A DNA stretch of 64,000 nt from Theristus sp. LFF4_11 (GCA_030248135.1 JASANC010000443.1:167480-231479), one strand, 5' to 3'. Positions 1 to 12,973 are shown, counted from the stretch's first letter. Notes: a model not told the origin generated them from the letters alone. A program made the numbers and translations.

Positions 1-52
1 ACCGCCCATCACCAAAAACCTTCTCCAAAACCACAAATCCCCCGAAACCGAC

Positions 53-3000
53 CGATACACCGGTCCGAATCGGCCGACGCCAATGAGCGAGTCGCTGGCA
101 AAGTTGATCTCGCTGAACGGTATGGTGACGTCTCGCCAGCTCGTCGACGGTCCCCTGACGGTGCTCCGTGACCAGTGTTCACGTGACCTCGCAGCACCCT
201 GCAGACCGTCCGCAGAGCCGTGCGTCCCACTTGTGCTCTCCGTCGCATCGCCGCCGCTGTCCACGCTAAACGTCCGTCCCATTTCGTCCGTGTTCAACTC
301 CATCGTGTGCTCGGAGCCCTGCAATCGTTCCGGTGTGTCTTTGGAACGCCGTTTTTCTCAGATCTTTAGGTGGCACACATAGCTTAATTTTGTGAACGTG
401 AAGGATCGAAATGACGTCACGTGCCTCTGAAACATATGTGAAAGAAGAATCAATCTGTCTGGACGCTGTATACGACAAAAAAGCGTGTTTTAAAAACAAA
501 TCACGTCATTTCAGTTCGACACGTTCGACTGAATTAAAAAAACGCAACGTTTTTTCTTTTTAAATTTCAAATCTTCAAGCAAGCAAATTTGATTCTTCAA
601 ACCGAGAACGCGTGCGACCCCTGCGAGTCGATTTGCATCGTTCGATCGCTGTCGATCGATTTGACCGTTTGCGAAAAATCGTCTCTGCATCAGAGAACAA
701 CGATAATAAACTTGGTCGGGCAATATATAAACAAAAAAGAGAAACAAACACACTCCACACGGCATACCTCGTTGGCTCCTGTATCGTCGGAACATCCACA
801 AAGGTTGATTGTTCTATCGACAGCTCGCCGGCTGAAAAATGAGACCAACAAATAAATCAATGTACTGATTGACTAAAGAAATCAATAGAATATGATGAGA
901 AGTTAATAAGAACAACAATGCCGAACGCACCATCATCAGGAAACACGAACGCTTGGTCGCTGCACGATTGCAGCGGGCCAGAGGACGCATTCGGTGACTC
1001 TGAGCTGACTGACACGGTTGGATAACCTAAAAAAACTTTTTTTGAAAAAGCCCATAGAATTGTTAAAAAAACTCACAAAAACACAAGCACAACCTCCGAG
1101 TTCATCATTCCATACAACAACACAACCCAAAGTCACCCTTGGCGCGAGTGGTGCTCAGTTGCGGCGGCAGGGTGGTGGCGCGAATCGGCGGGCACGCGGG
1201 CGTCGACGGTGCGCTGCTGTTGGTGGAGGAAGACGACTCGATCGTGCTGTCGGTCGGGTAGATGAACATCTTGATGCTGCCTGACATCGACACCAACGGT
1301 GTGTGCGTGCTCGCGTCTGCTGCTCCTGAACGAACATGGAACTCAGTCGCAATTGAACATGCCAACCATCCATTTACAGTCGAACTCAATAAAATGTGGA
1401 ATCAGCTGATTGGTCGGCCGAGGGGAGGCTGCTCACACTCCGCACCCTTCTTTTTTCGTGGATCTGGATTCTATTGAATTGTGTTTCTTTTGAATGAGTG
1501 TGAATTTCCAGCACTGTTTTCATGCTAAAAATAAACTCAAAGGGTTGGAGAACTGCGAAATTCATTTTTTTTTATTCAACAGCTCAAAATGCATTTTTTA
1601 CTGACGACGACGACGACGACGACGTCGCTTAATTTTTACGTGTGAACTGAAAGACAAAAGCCTGAAATGAGTGCGCTGTGTAGCCAGCTGAAGGGGGTTT
1701 CATTCCTAGCTGACCGATCGACATGCGTCCGCAATAAAAAAAAATGCGTTCCGACTTCGCGGACGACGACGACACGACGACGACTTTGCTTTCATTTTTC
1801 ATTTTCACCGTTTTCAAGTTGTTTTTGGTAAGCTGCTGTGTTCATTTACTTGGTGCACGCAGCAAACCATGCACAGCTCACTCCTTTTAGGCTTTTATTT
1901 TTCAGTCCACATGCAAAAATTAAGCGACGACGTCGTCGTCGTCATTAAACAAAAAATACATTTTGAGTTGAGCTGTGGAATAAAAATTTTCTAAATTTCG
2001 CGGTCTCTAACCTTTGAGTTTATTTTTAGCACAAAAAGAATGCTGGAAATTCATAAAAACACGTTTCAATAAAATCCAAATCCACGAAAAAAGAACGGTG
2101 CGGAGTGTGAGCAGCCTCCGCTCGGTCAACCAATCAGCTGATTCCACATTTTAGTGAGTTCGACTGTAGTTCATTTCGCCGCAGGAAGGCCGACAAAATC
2201 AACCGAAACACAGATTTCCAACTAGCAAGTGGTATTTCCAACAGCATTCGGCTCTGGTAAACTGGTTGGATCGTATGAGTTGCTTTTAATGCGTAAAACG
2301 CTTGAACACCGCCATTGAATTGATCATAAATGGATCAATTTCAATGATTGCTTCATTGCCCCAATAACTGCGCAAGCTCACTAACCGTACGGCTCACCGG
2401 CCGTTGGCAGTTCGTCAATGCGCGACATGGACCGACTGTTTGGCACTCGTTCCGGGCCGACCGGGTCTGAAAGAATTTTTAAAGAACCTAGCCATCAGCC
2501 GTCAAATTCTCTGACAATCAAATCGTTGCTCACAGTAAAGTCCTAGTCTGAAGGCACTGCACTTTGCACTGCACACCACACAGACGATTGCAGCAGAGCT
2601 CGTGTGTGTGTCTTTGTGACTGTGCAACATTATTTTAAATAAAGTGTACACCGTGTTCAGACCAGGACTCTAGAACGATCACCATTGCCCGAAAATGCCG
2701 CCCAATTAACCGACTAACCCTCCCACTGACTGACTCCACCGCCCGACGTCGCCGCCGCCTGCAGCATCAGTATCAGATGCTCCTTCTTCAGTCCGCAGCC
2801 CTCTGCCGGAATGGCGCTGACGCAGCCGCTGTGCACACGAATCCTGCAGTGCGCATCAACAAAATACTTGTCTGAAAAGGACATTATGGAGCAACAGGGG
2901 AACAAGCAGAACGCACAAAATTGCGCTTAGATCGTTTTTCCGGGTGTTTCGTGCGGCCTTTTGTAGCGCGCGCGTCATGTTTCCGCTTTGTTTTGTTTGC

Positions 3001-6000
3001 TTCGCTCAGTGTATTTTGTTGTATTTCTCAGAGTATGCAAACAAAATTGGACCAATTGAACACTCGTTCACCGAACTGCTCCCTACTGCTCAGCCAAGAC
3101 AGACAGCGCCCGGCCCGCCCACCGCGACGCACTTGCACTGCTGACAGCGGTCGATGCTGGCGAACATGCCGAGCACTTTCTTGCACGCCTCGCACTGTTT
3201 GGTCATGCTGCCGCGGCGACAGCGCTCCCACCGATGCTGGATGTTGTGGCCCATGCGAATCGCAGTGCGCGGCGACTTCGGCGGCGCCACGTACGTGCCT
3301 GCAGTGGAATTGCGGACTGCTCTTTTTTTCTTTTTCCCTTTCTTGTAAAAACAAAAAAATTTGGAAAAACGAAAAAAACGAAATGCAATCAATCACAGAT
3401 TGATAACGAATTGATGACATTACTTTTAAAAAATAATACGTTTTTTCCCGGGTAATTTTATAAAGCAAAGGTATCATGTCTTTTCTCTGATCTGCATTCT
3501 TTCAGTTGCTGCCTTGTGCTTGTGTCGTCGCTGTTTGTCTAACCGTCCGTTTTGAGAATTTGGCAACGAGCGAAGATTGAATGGCACAATCAGACAAATG
3601 GGCTGAAAAGCTGGTGGTGAAACAGTAATGCCGTTCAAGAAGATAATCAGAAATCCTACAATAAATACCCAAAAATTCTCAGCTGGCAGACAAGAACGGC
3701 AGTAATATACAACAACTCATCGCAAACACCAGTATCACACAGCACAGCAAAACGCGCTAAGCAAAACTCACCCCATTGAACGACGATCAAACCCAGAGGT
3801 GATGTAAGCTACATTCATAAAAACCGGCAACCTTGTTTACCGAACACTGCAGCATCATTACAAAAGCTCTGCTGATGTAGCGCCATTCGCGGGTAGCTCT
3901 TCGTTCGCGGCGGTTGTGGTCGACACGAGTCCGGCTCAGTGTCATTCGATTGCTGTTGCTCCTCAGCCCCATCGGCGTGACGTTGGCGTGACACCGTTGG
4001 CGACGCGCAGTGCGTCTGCGTTGGCGTGGCTGCGCTCGGCAACTGACACCACTGACTGATGGCGTTCGAGTGCGCCAACTTCGCGCACCACCACAGATGC
4101 AGCGACATGCCGTTGTCGGCGCGATAGTGGTTCTCGTTGTCTTGCGACTGCGGTTTGTAGTGGTAGGCGGGCTGGTTCTTCTCGTAGAGAGGCATTCGAT
4201 TGGCTGGCGGTGTGTACTTGCGATAGTAGTGCAGTGGCGACGTCGGTGGTGGCGTGCGCGTGATCGAGCTCGACCGTGAGCAACTCGAGTCGGACGGTGA
4301 CGGCGGAACGCCGCTGTCGCTCGACTTTGACTTTCGCGAGCGCACCGGGCCGCATTCGCTGTGGCGCTGGTGCTGGTGGTTCTCTCGGTTGTCTGTTTCG
4401 CAATCCTCCATCGAGCGATTACTACTCAGGATTGTTCTGCTCAACATTCGTTCAAGTGACCGATGACGAGTTTTTAAGCCACCAGCAATGCCGTCGGTTT
4501 GCTGGTATCGGCGAACCGCATTGCCGCTGTTGAACAGGATACGTTTCGTCTGTTCAATTGGTGGCGTGCAAACGCTGTGCGTCCGCTTCGAGGTGTCCAA
4601 CTGATCTGGGTTGACCTGCATGGGTGAACGAACTCCGCAAAAATCAATCAAACGCGAGTCGGGGGGACTGCGAACGTCAGTCACTCTTGGACGCATCGAT
4701 GAGTCCAACACCGGATGAAAAAAAATCTTAAAACTCAGGTGTCTTTACTGGCACTGGTACTTTACTGGTACTCTTTACTCAGGCTTCTGCATGAATCTTG
4801 TACTTCATATAAAAGCTTGGCTTAAGCATCAGGATTGGCTTGGCTTAGGAGAAATGCCACGACATTAATCACCTTCTTAAGCCATGATTTTTGATTTGTT
4901 GCGGTCATTTTTGCAATAGTGATTTTGACAGTGATTTATACGATTTATATAGATATTACAAATTGAGATGCAGCCAATCATAGACAAAGCGCTCAATGGT
5001 CTACTGTATCATAATGACGTACAAACTTATCATCAAATTAAAAACGTTCGGTCAAAAGAGGAAAATGGCGTTTTCTAAAAATAGTCAAGTCATAAGAACC
5101 GCAATGCCACTTTAATAGCATTGATACCTGCATGCAATCCATGGTAGCACGACGTCGCACCACGTATGCTCGGGCACCTCCCGCGGGCATCGTTAAAACC
5201 AGCAATTAAGTTATTAAGAGCCGATATTATTAAGAACCTACGTTATAACGTAATTTCAACATTTGTACCAAAACCAGCCTCTAGATAGTTCCAGATAGCA
5301 ACACGCACAACGACTAGGTAAATCGACGTTAAGACCAGATAAATCAACGTTTTAAAAAACTACAAAATAAGTGTGTTGATTGAACGCTATTGCTCTTCGA
5401 ATATGAGGAAAGATATGAGCAAAACTGGATCACACATGCATGACACTTATTTTACTATTTTAATTAGCATCCAATTATTGCAATTTATCAGTTCGAAGGG
5501 CTCAATGAAATTAACAGTTACACTGATTGGTTGTCAACAAGTTGCTATGAGCGAGATGTGTGCGATGAAACTTGGAGTTGCAATCAAATGACATTCATCA
5601 GCTACGCCGCGGCACCTCCTGCTTCTTATAAATAATCAGTGCGCCATGAAATTAGCAGCGTAGAGCGAAATAAATAGTAGAATGTCAGAACTCTCGGCAA
5701 AAGATCCTAGGTGTGCAGACTAGCACTTTAAAATTTTCTGGAGCTGCAAAAGGTCATGAAACACGTTGTGAAGCAATTCGTTACGAAAATTGCGACCATC
5801 AAGAGCAATAAAAAAGTGAGTTTCGTTTTCGTTTTGAGACGACATTATTACTCTACCCACTCTCTCACCTAAAGACACGTCGAGACAGAGCCCAATTTGT
5901 ATTCAATTAACCATTTCTTGAAACAGTTTACTGAGAGACTGTAACTCTAAAAAGCTAATATTAATAACGTTTGCAATATACAGATTTACACAACCCTAGT

Positions 6001-9000
6001 TAGCACGCACAAACCAACTCGATTGGTGTACATGTGCGTGTCCTTATTGATGCAACGAACATTCGTCAGAATCTGAGGGATAAAGTCATAGGAAATCAGA
6101 TCAATTTGCAAATGTCACCGCCTCATATGATTGACAACAGTCACGCGACTACACATCTGCAACGGAATGCCAATCAGCTAACCCGCAATTAAACGGGCAA
6201 CAAATGTGTGTGTACAAACCTAGGTGGGTAATTTGACGAGAAAGAATAGAAAACTTGTTAACGATGATGTGCCAAAAACGGCGCAAACAACGACAGAATC
6301 GTGTTACGCGACACATTCGCTTTCGAATCGCATATAATATGATCATCAGTGATTAAAGCTTGCTGTCAAAGAAAAAAAACGTTTGTTTACAATGGCTGAC
6401 GTGTGCGCGAGCATGTCATGAGCAACATTTTAATTCGATTTCGATCTGATGATGTCAATGACATGGAAGCCTGAAATGAAACTAAATTCAATGTCAACGA
6501 CAGTCGTTGAGGTTGCGAAAGGCAGCTTCTTATGAAATGCGTCAGTCCACTAGGCCGCAACAATCAGTTCAAAGCACCTGATTCCTTTTATGTTCTCCGA
6601 ATGCTCATCTTCGCGGACACAATCACACTAACGAACGAGCGCTGCAGCGCCGATCATAAAAACAGCACGAGCCCGCCGTGTGTCCCATGACTTTTCTAAT
6701 CATCAGTCCGCTTTCACAAAACACCTAAGCTTTCTCCAATTACGTTGCTTTCGCGTGACCAAATCCGTCTCGATTGTCGCTGAGAATAGAAATCTAGCGT
6801 ATTTTTTTCGGTCTTTTCACCCAAATGACGCAAAACGAAACGATGATCAAACGGACGGAAACTCATTTGCAATGAAAATGAACACCAGACGCCGGTGCAA
6901 GGAAGCCGCAAAGACACCAGAGCTGCGCTAGGTTGCATAAGACCGTTGGACAATAATCGTTCTTTCAGCAAAAAAAACGTAAATGTTATGTGGCGTCGTC
7001 GTCGTGCGCACTCCTGCAGGTGCAAACCCGTTTGTCGTTAATTTAAAAATCTACAAATTCTGGCGACGAAATGTTTATTACACTCTTGTTTCCCGATCAA
7101 ACGAAGCTTATTTGCTGACTCATGCTCAGCTGAGAAACGAAATGAAAAAATATCTTTCTCATTCCAAAAAAACGGACTGTGATTATTATTTTTCGTTGTT
7201 TTGCAATTACGCTCCATTTCCGATCATTTTTAATTCGTCTTTTTTTCGCTTTTTGAACGATAACATAATGACGCAGTGTTTTCCCGGTGATTTTGCGAAG
7301 TATCAAGGAACAAAACTGTTATGTACTGCTGGCATAAAAAAAACTAATTACACAAGCAACAGGTTTTCGCTGTTTTGGCTTTCCATACAAAAAAAACGGA
7401 TAACGGCGTTTCACTGTAAACAGTACAATGAAAGCCAGCCAAAACTAAAACAGCAAACCAAACAAAAGATTCATTGCCCGACGACCACATTGAACATCAT
7501 CTAATTCCCTTCGGTCTTCAGAAAAGTTATCATTAGACAAAAAATCACGAAAAAGGCATGAAATTGAAATAACAGAATGATATATAAGCTAATTTCTCGC
7601 ACACAAAATCATGATAAGTGCGACAGGTTCAATGTGACCATCGAAACAAAGCCACAAAGCTGAATAATTCACGAAACGAACAACAACAACAAACAAGCAA
7701 CAACCAGAACCGACCAGAGCTGGCGAGGTCGTGCATGGTGCCGAAGGAGGCGCTCGGGTGCGCCGGCGACATCGTCGGACTCAGCAGCACGTTCGAGCAG
7801 GTGGGCGGCGTCGGCGCGAACACGGGCGACGACGAGTCGACGTGCTCGAGGCCGCTGGCGAAACTAAAAAGTGCGCACAACATCTGCCACTGAACTGCAA
7901 CTGATCGTGGTAGAGAGACACACCGCAAACGCAGCAAGCAGCAATGCACGCAGCACGCACAGACTGACGTGGGCGCTGTGTGCACGGCACAATGCGCGTC
8001 AACAAACAGCAGAAACAGAGAGACAGACATACGAATTAATCTGCTGGCTGATGCAACATGTGTGCGCACACCGCTCCGTACTAATGACGTACACTGGGGA
8101 GACGCCAAAAAGCAATGGCGTGCGCGCAGTCTTGCTCATGTCTCCAGCGCTTATTTCTACCTTACAAAGCTAATGCTCGTGAAAAAGTCACAGTGAAAAA
8201 ACTTCGCATCATCGAAACTGATTGGCTGCACTACCAAGCAGTCTAGATTTCGAGACTGAATCTCAACGAAATCACCTGTTTTCGAAATAATTTCATTTTT
8301 GAATAGCTTTGCTACGGCGTCATCATTACCCTGGAGAAGCGATTAATTTCGCTGCGCAGCCAACAGCACGAAGCAACAAAACACAAAGCAAATTAGTCAT
8401 ATATCTTGCAAGTCACGCAAAACAACACCGAACATCAATCGGGAAATTTACGAGTTTTGCTGATCTTGCTACTGACTCCGATCTCGGAACAAAGCGACAG
8501 ACAGAGGAGCGTGCGTGCGTCATCGCCTCTCTTAAAAATCGACCGCACAAAAATACGAAAAAAAACCCGTACCGCTTCGCATACGACTGCTGTGGCACTG
8601 CAGCGCCCGGCTTCGAGTCTTTCTGGTTGTTCGGGTTGGTCAACGTGTGTTCACTAAGACTGAGCGGCATTGGCGGCCATTTGTAAGTGTGCTGCATCGA
8701 GGAGGCACTTGGCGAGTGTGGCGCCAAAAGCTGGCGTTGGTGCATTTGACTGGTGCCAGCTGACGAGGTTGATGCGGCTGAAATGGAACACGGACGACGT
8801 GTATATGCACATATGGACATGAGGAACACGAACGAACACAACAATGGCGGAGTAGTAACATTTGAGTTTCGCTGGAACTGATCCCCACAAAGACTAAAAA
8901 AATGCACGACGATCGATGCAATTGCGAATTGCTACTTTCGAACACTTATACGCTGATTGGCTGCGTTGTGTGCCGCGACCAATCAGCTGCAAACATAATT

Positions 9001-12000
9001 CGAAGCAACAGAACAGAACACACGAACGCACACGACACCACAACAACGATGATGATGATGATATAATAATCAATTAGCTGCTTGCTCGTGTATTTTTCAC
9101 CTGTTTTAGCTGATTGCAAAAAGTCCAGCGCAAATGAGTAATATTTGCCTTCGGGCAACGACAGCAACGACGCCGACCATCCAAGTGAGTGTTTGAAATT
9201 GCTAATCGATCAAACAAAGCGAGAGAAAAAACTTCTGGAAAATATAAACCGACAAAAACTCCATTATCGCACCATCTCTCGCAGCGGCCACCGGGATGTT
9301 CGTGGACGAGCGCACTTGGTGCGCTGGCGCAGCGCCCGGTAACAGCTCGGGGTTGTTGGTGTTGCCGCCGCGATTGATCCGGTTCGGCAGATTCGACTCG
9401 GCCGATTTACTCCGTGTGATGCTGCCAGAGGCGGAGGCGCACACGGGCACCGCAAAGCCGCCGCCGCCGCCGGTTGCGCGCGTCGGGGTGGAGCCGGGAC
9501 TGAGTCCGCACGTTGTGGCGCCCGATCGGCCACGATTCGACGTTGGATTGCTGGCATTCGGCTGAGAATTGTTCATAATAATGAAATGTGGGAGAAAATG
9601 ATGAAATGATGATGGATACAGCAAGCTGATTGGCCGCAGCGTTTGCTTGAACAACCTGCTCCAATATGAGACACATGATGTCATCCAGCTCACACATCTG
9701 CAGTCGCATGTAAATCATAGGCAATCAGCTGATTGGCTGCTTTTGAATTCAGTTCAGCTCGCTCACTGATTAGGCCAACCAGATAGATGCAACCAATCAA
9801 CGAGTCAAAATGCACAAGTTGTACTTGTTCCACAGGCTGACTGCTCTGTAATTTCAACCACGGTTGTGGCGAATTGCTAAAAACACCAAAAACATCAACA
9901 ATCAGCGCCAAACGACCAACCCGTTGCGGGTTCGTCTGATATCTCAGGTGTGTCGGCGGCGTTTTGCTGCGTTTGATCGAGCCACGACTGGACTTGCGAC
10001 TGAGTGCTGCGGCCGAACCCTGAGACGACGAGCCGGCAGCAGCGGCGGTGCAGCCGGACACCACGGGCAGCTCGAACAACGTCTCGGGCACCTGCGCCCC
10101 GCCGGCCGTCACGCGCATCAGATTGACATAGCCGGGACTGGCCGGTGGCGTGGTCGTTGGCAGTGACGTCTGCAAAAATGCAAATGTAAATAATTTCAAA
10201 CTGACCGCTTTCCTTTGCTTGAAGCAATTGTTATGACGTAATCCCAACCAGCGTACAGTTGCACTGAAAATTGCAGGCAATTCGAGCATTCTGTCATTTG
10301 AATCTGGCATATTGATAGGCTGCATGAAGTTAATTGGACCAATCAGTGCGCTCAATTCAAATTCAAAAGCAGTCAACATGATTAACAGTTCGAGTACACA
10401 ATACCACCGGAAACTTTTCAAGCGAGCGCCCGCGCACCTGTGAGACATTCGAGCCAACGCCCGAGTCGCTCGCTCCCGAGTCGACGCCCGACTCCGAGAC
10501 ACTGCGACGGTCGCCGGCGGCGCCGCCCAACAGACGGTCGTCCAAGAACTGTTGCCTCGGCACGGCCACGGGCGCTCGTGGCAAATGCTGCTGCTGTTGT
10601 TGTTGTTCGATGTTGAGTTTCGCAGCCGACTCTTCGGTGCTTGTTGACGCGTGCTGCATCGACGGCGAAGAAACGTGCACGTGCGCACCGCGCTCGTACG
10701 ACTGCCAGCACAGGTCGTCGACGGTGAAGTCGTCCGGCGACGGCTCACGATTGCCGACTGCAAAATGAGAGTGTTTGCACTGGCGCACTTTGCGATTGGT
10801 GACTTTCGTTCTTTTTCCCCACAAAAGCTTGCTGCTGGAAATGAAAAATGGTGCCTTATAATTGTCCTGGTGCCTTATAAAAGGTTTTATGACACGCCAA
10901 CAAAACCGACGCACGTATTCAGTGCGTCCGAGTTGAAGCTTCGAAAGCGGAAAGTGTGCTGTCATGGAATATCAAGCTTCAAAAAAGCAGATCTTGTCCT
11001 GTGATCAGCAACGATCGAAAAAACTTTTTTCAGCGAAACCAACCAATCCATCTGTTTGTATAATTTCGCAAATGCCTCAGTGCACATGTGATCTTTCTGC
11101 ATTCGTCCGCAGTGAGCGATTGTCTCCGCTGTGAAACGTGCTCACAAAGTAAGTCAATGTCGTTGTCTGTCAACGTTAAAACGTGCGACAGATTCGGCAG
11201 CACTTCGACGAATGACTGCAAAACGCTTATACCTACTTGGTTTTCTGAAACTCTGATTAAACAAATAACCAATAAAATAACCACACAAAGTATTATCCAT
11301 CAAAAAGAAAGGTCGATTTATAGAAAAATGACCAAATAAAAAGTAAAACACATGGACGGAAAATATTGTACCTTTTAACCACTCGGCAGAACAATATTTG
11401 CTAACAAATCAGAAACATGCTCATACTTGTGACGCACTGTCCGATACGTTGACAACACTCATGAATTTCTCGGTGTCACCATTTGCCTCAGATGAAGTGC
11501 ACTGTTGTTCGTGTAAACCACCAGCACTGGTGCCTGCTGACCGCTGTTCGTGACGATAGTGTAACAAACGGGCGAAGTGCTTCATCAGGCTCATCTGCAA
11601 TGCACAACAAGGAGACGCATTTCGCAGTTCGAAGAAATTACGCACTGGTTCTGAGTTCTGACGACAAAAACAAGACGAATGAAAATCAAGCATTTTTGAC
11701 AGTGAATTGATTGCACGATACATTCAGCGACCAACGGTCAATGATTTGTAATAACTTGACTATGAATAAACAAAAGTCACAGGTAAACATGCAGAAGAAC
11801 AAGGAATTGCCACAAAACGCAACCAACCTCCTGCTCCTTGAGTTGCACTTCAACGTCAGGCGTGATCACCGTGCACTGATCGCGGTCTCGTTTCAATCGA
11901 TCCGCGTTCAACTCAATGATGTAGTTGATCAACTCAAGCACTTTGTCCTGCTGCTGCTGTGTCGCCGCACTGAGCCGCTTGTCATTGTTTTTATTCGTCA

Positions 12001-12034
12001 ATTCGTTCAACGTTCTCTTCACGTTTCTCTCCAT
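53..12034 (-). CDS. ksr: Kinase suppressor of Ras (KSR) homologue, 3' end beyond window
   Basis: KSR is a cytoplasmic/membrane scaffold that brings RAF, MEK and ERK together. Exons in transcription order: 12034-11828, 11594-11427, 11215-11044, 10757-10438, 10169-9921, 9561-9273, 8777-8573, 7863-7715, ~4683-3841, 3298-3133, 2843-2719, 1325-1137, 1026-931, 831-768, 684-603, 318-53. All junction phases agree; only the 7715/4683 junction is uncertain. The first three exons match the KSR CA1 coiled coil plus SAM-like region. The 9561-9273 exon carries RSKSAESNLPNRI, like the 14-3-3 site RSKSHESQLGNRI of human KSR1. Exons 3298-3133 and 2843-2719 form a C1 zinc domain (HRW..C..C..C..C..H..C). Ser/Thr-rich linkers follow, then the kinase start with IPFSEI and GVGRFGPVYR. 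About 1,200 residues precede the glycine loop, long for the family. The catalytic part is not in the window. Start: ATG at 12034, just before the coiled coil. Confidence 0.9.
391..528. mobile_element. MITE with TGACGTCA-bearing termini, copy 1
   Basis: A short element with inverted ends, GAACGTG..GAAATGACGTCACGTG at left and ATCACGTCATTTCAG..GACACGTTC at right. It lies in the KSR intron between exons 603 and 318. The same ends recur at 36877-37068 and 60704-60911. This copy is the shortest and most diverged. Family assignment to a transposon superfamily is not possible from the ends alone. Confidence 0.5.
1375..2168. mobile_element. Tc1/mariner-like foldback MITE in KSR intron
   Basis: Long inverted repeat about 790 bp overall. 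The left end at 1377 reads CAGTCGAACTCAATAAAATG and the reverse complement of the right end (2166) reads CAGTCGAACTCACTAAAATG. The arms stay alignable for about 200-250 bp, including a GGAGGCTGCTCACACTCCGCACC block and a (GAC)n tract at 1603-1625 mirrored by (GTC)n near 1927-1945. TA dinucleotides at 1375-1376 and 2167-2168 fit a Tc1/mariner-type TA target duplication. No transposase is seen, so it is non-autonomous. It sits between the C1-domain exon (2719) and the next KSR exon (1325). Confidence 0.75.
4684..7714. other. Large KSR intron, AT-rich, no exon recognised
   Basis: A 3-kb stretch between two KSR exons. It has no protein I recognise on either strand. A 173-residue open frame on the + strand at 6983-7504 is low-complexity and matches nothing I know. 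An additional small KSR exon could be hidden here, because the only phase-compatible acceptor for the next exon (near 4683) is weak. Otherwise I see nothing in it. Confidence 0.5.
9706..9835 (+). repeat. ~125-bp CCAATCAGC-rich dispersed repeat, copy 1
   Basis: Starts GTAAATCATAGGCAATCAGC and continues GCTTTTGAATTCAG, CACTGATTAGGCCAACCAG, ATGCAACCAATCAACGAG and AAATGCACAAGTTG. The same ordered blocks occur at 28650-28770, 39228-39365 and 59226-59345 and, inverted, at 10255-10385 and 56150-56230. It lies in a KSR intron. Confidence 0.6.
10255..10385 (-). repeat. ~125-bp CCAATCAGC-rich dispersed repeat, inverted copy
   Basis: Read on the minus strand it gives CTGCTTTTGAATTTGAATTG, GCACTGATTGGTCCAATTAA and CATGCAGCCTATCAATATGC, the same blocks in the same order as the copy at 9706. 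It lies in the next KSR intron upstream of that copy in transcription. Confidence 0.5.
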
Positions 12035-12866
12035 GTCGTTTTCTACGCTGACAATTTTATTTTATCGACTGCTTTTCACTTTTTTCGTGCGCTTTGGTTT
12101 TGCACTTTGCAGTGCAGACGTGTTCCGTTCCGTCTGATATTCCAATTCTCAAATTTTTTGATCAGGTCCGAGTCTCTCTCCACGTCTACTCCATTGTCTC
12201 TCTATTGAGTTAAAACGATGAAAACGTTCAATTCAACCAGTCCTTCTTTTCAAGGTGTCGAGGAATTCGAGATTGGTTCATTTTTTCATCCTGTGATTTG
12301 ATATTGAAATCAATGTAATTTTCCGTTTTTACCACGCAAATAAAATTGAACTTGAAAACTAATCTGAAGATCAATTAAATTCATATTTCATGAATGTCAA
12401 ATTTTGCCATTGCCCTGCCCTGATGAATATCAAATTTCAAATCGAACCCATCGCGCCTACATTACTAAACCAAAGCCAAGTTTACAGTCTGTTTTGTTGT
12501 TTTAGTTCGGTTTCAATGAAGTCGTTGTAGGTTCCTAATCCTAAGCCCAATCCTAATCCTAATGAAGTCGTTGTAGGTTCCTAATCCTAAACCTTATCCT
12601 AATCCTAAGTGAAGCCTTTTTAACAAAGTGAAAGTGCCTTGATTGACAGCTTTGTTGAAGGGGTGAAACATTGGGATCAGGGATCAGCTCCAGCTCCGGT
12701 TTAGTTTTGTAGTTTTACGGAACCCATCCACTACCCAAACTGTCAGCTAAAGCGTCACTTTTCCTGCGTTTACTTTTTCTTACCGTAATCGCATACGGTA
12801 ATGTAACACGCAAACTGAAATTACCGTAGACTTTGGTTGAATGTTGCGTTTCGGCATTTCAATCAT
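12035..12866. other. KSR/HSP70 divergent intergenic region with duplicated CCTAA-rich segment
   Basis: No gene is seen. At 12519-12610 a segment of about 44 bp beginning GAAGTCGTTGTAGGTTCCTA is present twice in tandem, each copy followed by irregular CCTAAT/CCTAAG/CCTAAA runs. This resembles degenerate telomere-type sequence but is too short and irregular to call telomeric. The region must hold the KSR promoter on the minus strand; I see no clear TATA box for it. Confidence 0.5.
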
Positions 12867-12886
12867 GTTCCAGAAAGTTCCAGAAG
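12867..12886 (+). promoter_or_regulatory. Heat shock element, four alternating units
   Basis: TTCCAGAAAGTTCCAGAA gives four perfectly spaced inverted nTTCn/nGAAn pentamers: TTC 12868, GAA 12873, TTC 12878, GAA 12883. This is the canonical heat shock factor trimer site. It lies about 90 bp upstream of the TATA box of the HSP70 gene. Confidence 0.85.
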
Positions 12887-12933
12887 CCAGAGGAATCCTG
12901 TCAACAATAATTTCGTAAACAACGCGCATAACA

Positions 12934-12946
12934 GAACTTTCCAGAA
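12934..12946 (+). promoter_or_regulatory. Second heat shock element, three units
   Basis: GAACTTTCCAGAA gives GAA (12934), TTC (12939) and GAA (12944) with exact 5-bp periodicity, a three-unit heat shock factor site 28 bp upstream of the TATA box. Confidence 0.75.
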
Positions 12947-12973
12947 AATGCGAGACGTATTGCTTCGATTTCG

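Noticed and set aside
2921..3477. Open frames on both strands around the KSR C1-domain exon
   Set aside because: They overlap the well-supported C1-domain exon (3298-3133) in other frames and run into poly-T/A tracts; shadows.
6983..7504. 173-residue + strand open frame inside the KSR intron
   Set aside because: Low-complexity Phe/Lys/Asn-rich sequence with no domain I recognise, antisense to KSR in an AT-rich intron; most likely chance.
12519..12610. CCTAA-rich tract as interstitial telomere repeat
   Set aside because: Only a few irregular units in a short duplicated segment; no sustained TTAGG/TTAGGC/TTAGGG array.
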